Below are positions 62,488 through 64,000 of a stretch of 64,000 bases of DNA, one piece after another. The stretch is taken from positions 186,001-250,000 of the forward strand of contig NZ_CP032406.1 of the NCBI RefSeq assembly GCF_016806065.1. The letters run 5' to 3'. How positions within the stretch are numbered: position 1 is the first letter of the stretch; every line of letters begins with the position of its first letter. The stretch comes from Rhizobium rosettiformans. Lineage in GTDB: Bacteria; Pseudomonadota; Alphaproteobacteria; Rhizobiales; Rhizobiaceae. Position numbers and translations under genes: made by a program. The notes below the pieces were generated by a model. It was not told the DNA's origin, searched no databases, and saw nothing but the letters and a program-made list of their open reading frames with translations.

Positions 62488-63045
62488 ATGATGAAGAAGA
62501 CGATTATGGCAGTGGCCACAATGCTCGCGATCGGGGCGGGGACTGCTGGACAGTCTCATGCTTTCCAGGTTGGCGGCCTCGCACGGCAGTTGGACGTAGA
62601 AGCAGCGCGTGCACCAGCCCCCCTGCAAATGCAACTGTTCTGCCTGCAGCACCCGAAAGAATGCAAGCCGTCAAAGGCTAAAGTCGTTACCTATTCTCCC
62701 CGCATCGAGAAGATCATTCGCAGCGTCAACGCGTCCGTCAATCGCGAGATAACCCCCACCCGTGAGAAGCGCGACATCTGGTCGGTCAACGTCAAGAAGG
62801 GCGACTGTGACGATTATGTCATGACGAAGAGGCAGCGCCTCATCCGCGCCGGCATCCCGTCCTCCGCTTTGAGGATTGCAGTGGTCCGCACGCGCATGGG
62901 CGAAGGTCATGCTGTCTTGATTGTCAAGACGACTGAAGGTGATTTCGTCCTCGATAATCTTCGCAAGTCTATCGTCAAGCGCAATGTTACTGGCTACCAG
63001 TATGTGAGCGTGTCGAGCGGCAATCCGCTCAAGTGGACGCGTTAA
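62488..63045 (+). CDS. Bacterial transglutaminase-like cysteine peptidase (BTLCP)
   Basis: 185-aa exported protein. Signal peptide MMKKTIMAVATMLAIGAGTA, cleavage near SHA-FQ. The BTLCP/DUF920 catalytic triad is C107 (KKGDCDDYVMTKR), H141 (GEGHAVLIVKT) and D156 (FVLDN). The family includes LapG, a periplasmic protease that releases adhesins and biofilm; no LapD-type receptor or adhesin gene is seen here. Near the EPS cluster, so a surface function is plausible. Hairpins follow the stop. Confidence 0.85.
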   Translation: MMKKTIMAVATMLAIGAGTAGQSHAFQVGGLARQLDVEAARAPAPLQMQLFCLQHPKECKPSKAKVVTYSPRIEKIIRSVNASVNREITPTREKRDIWSVNVKKGDCDDYVMTKRQRLIRAGIPSSALRIAVVRTRMGEGHAVLIVKTTEGDFVLDNLRKSIVKRNVTGYQYVSVSSGNPLKWTR

Positions 63046-63071
63046 CAGCACACGCTGTTGATTGAAAGGGA

Positions 63072-63100
63072 CGATCAGCCGCGAAAAGATCGGCTGATCG
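63072..63100 (+). terminator. Perfect 10-bp stem hairpin after the cysteine peptidase
   Basis: CGATCAGCCG (63072-63081) pairs with CGGCTGATCG (63091-63100) around a 9-base loop, 26 bases after the peptidase stop. No T-run; possible Rho-assisted terminator or RNA stabiliser. A smaller AACAGC/GCTGTT stem (63044-63059) precedes it. Confidence 0.55.
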
Positions 63101-63239
63101 GCGCTGAGCAGGCCCCTGACCGGGCAGCAGTACCGACCAATTACGGTTTCCATCGAGGCACGAAAGCCATGCTTGATCTGGCATCTCGGCTCTCGCGTGT
63201 TTGATGCACGTGGCCGCCGATCAACGAAAAGGTTCCCAC

Positions 63240-63395
63240 ATGACGTTGCGCATGAAGTCGGGTCTGGCGGCACTCGCTTTCTCAGTAGCGTGCTGGTCCG
63301 CCATCATAAGCACTGCCCTGCACTTGGTTGAGAGCCCTGAAGCCAATCTGGATCACATAGTGACGGCCAGTACGACGCTCGGCAATAGTCTTTAA
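63240..63395 (+). CDS. Small hypothetical membrane or exported protein
   Basis: 51-aa frame from the ATG at 63240 with AAAGG upstream. MTLRMKSGLAALAFSVACWS then AIISTALHLVESPEA is a hydrophobic segment like a signal or single helix. No homologue recognised; possibly not expressed. Confidence 0.35.
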   Translation: MTLRMKSGLAALAFSVACWSAIISTALHLVESPEANLDHIVTASTTLGNSL

Positions 63396-63433
63396 CGCAA
63401 GCTCAGGACCCGTCTGGCAACCCTTGCCGGCTG

Positions 63434-63931
63434 CTATGATCGTGAGAGAACACGCTGCGCGGATTTACGATCTTGTCTGTAAGTCTCGTCGCATTGTTTG
63501 GATCCAATTTCGAGCTTATCCGGCACCAGATTGACGGCGACGGGAATCGAAACATATTCAAAACGGCTATGCTGGTTGGTCACTTCTAAGTTGACGAATT
63601 CGCCCCCTGAAATCGCCCCGCTCTTGGTTCGCGCAATGAGCATTATGCAGACCATATCGGTATCGGTGAGATCCTGGTTATCCAGATAAAGTCCAAGCTC
63701 AAGTTTCCCCTTCCGCTCGCTGGAGCGCAGGCTGATCGTAAAGAATTGCGGACGCTTCCAATCCCATTTTGAAGTCAAAAGCTTGCAGTCAGACACCCGC
63801 TTGCCGCTGCATTGCGCAAGATCGGCGACGTGCCAGACATAACCGGACAGACCAAGCTGCGGGCCTATTGCAGACGGATTACTCGCAAGCAAACCCAGGG
63901 CAATTGTCAGCTCTTTTAGTGCGGTCGCCAT
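63434..63931 (-). CDS. Hypothetical protein with beta-rich core
   Basis: 165-aa frame. The N-terminus MATALKELTIALGLLASNPS is weakly hydrophobic and may be a poor signal peptide. Four cysteines (CSGKRVSDC, CIML, CDETY) and alternating hydrophobic strands (LELGLYLDN, FEYVSIPVAVNLVP) suggest a beta-rich periplasmic protein. No family recognised. AAGGAG-type sequence (complement GGAGCAAGCC) precedes the ATG. Confidence 0.55.
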   Translation of the reverse strand: MATALKELTIALGLLASNPSAIGPQLGLSGYVWHVADLAQCSGKRVSDCKLLTSKWDWKRPQFFTISLRSSERKGKLELGLYLDNQDLTDTDMVCIMLIARTKSGAISGGEFVNLEVTNQHSRFEYVSIPVAVNLVPDKLEIGSKQCDETYRQDRKSAQRVLSRS

Positions 63932-64000
63932 AAGGCTTGCTCCTTCGACGCCATGATGCGTCGGCCTTCATATCGATGATCATCGACGGACTTCACCCTC

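Noticed and set aside
1..64000. CRISPR arrays, rRNA or tRNA genes, replication origin
   Set aside because: No regularly spaced repeats, no cloverleaf or rRNA motifs, and no repABC or other replication genes were seen on either strand.

Overview
The window looks like part of a large replicon, most likely a plasmid, from an alphaproteobacterium of the Rhizobium/Agrobacterium/Ensifer type. The evidence is a TrbI-type conjugation gene converging on a TraR-type LuxR regulator at the left edge, GC-rich codon use, rhizobial-style ABC transport operons, an ExoY/Wzc exopolysaccharide locus, and many IS3, IS66, IS110 and IS630 fragments typical of rhizobial plasmids. No replication genes, rRNA or tRNA genes were seen, so plasmid location is an inference.

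Layout. 1-2.2 kb: end of a trb conjugation operon and traR. 2.3-5.6 kb: two divergent, atypical OmpR-type response regulators, one translationally coupled to an amidohydrolase. 5.6-6.9 kb: decayed DNA, with a frameshifted HipB-like antitoxin and a truncated IS1595-type transposase. 7.0-10.6 kb: MmgE/PrpD-family protein, ornithine-cyclodeaminase-family protein and an AraC regulator. 10.7-15.8 kb: divergent sugar/polyol ABC operon with a polyol dehydrogenase and a terminator hairpin behind the binding protein. 16-19 kb: nucleotidyltransferase-fold gene under a promoter covered by a perfect 37-bp palindrome, then a DMT exporter and a VanZ-like protein. 19-26.8 kb: seven-gene catabolic/uptake operon (PotDBCA-like ABC importer, TauD-type dioxygenase, RraA-like protein, nitrilase-type amidase) with a divergent LysR regulator and a small XRE protein.

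26.9-61.6 kb is an exopolysaccharide region repeatedly hit by transposons. Intact genes are an ExoY-type sugar transferase, ManC, GDP-mannose and UDP-glucose dehydrogenases, a PssD/PssE pair, an SGNH hydrolase, Wzx, a glycosyltransferase, an acyltransferase, a BY-kinase (Wzc/ExoP), a phosphatase, a Wzy/WaaL-type membrane protein and an exported protein. A wzy-like polymerase gene is split in frame by an intact 1241-bp IS3 element with a GAC target duplication. Decayed second copies of phosphatase-wzc, galU and exoY survive between the insertion sequences, so the locus carries the remains of an older duplicated set. A 3809-bp Tn3-family transposon with 38-bp inverted repeats and a CATTT target duplication is intact. 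Two unrelated IS3 elements are each bracketed by the same inverted 29-bp sequence.

61.6-64 kb: exported proteins, a transglutaminase-like cysteine peptidase and hypothetical proteins.

Together the genes suggest a mobile, quorum-regulated accessory replicon that adds nutrient-scavenging operons and a surface polysaccharide locus, the latter probably altered by IS insertion. Family assignments come from motif recognition by eye; no database search was run.
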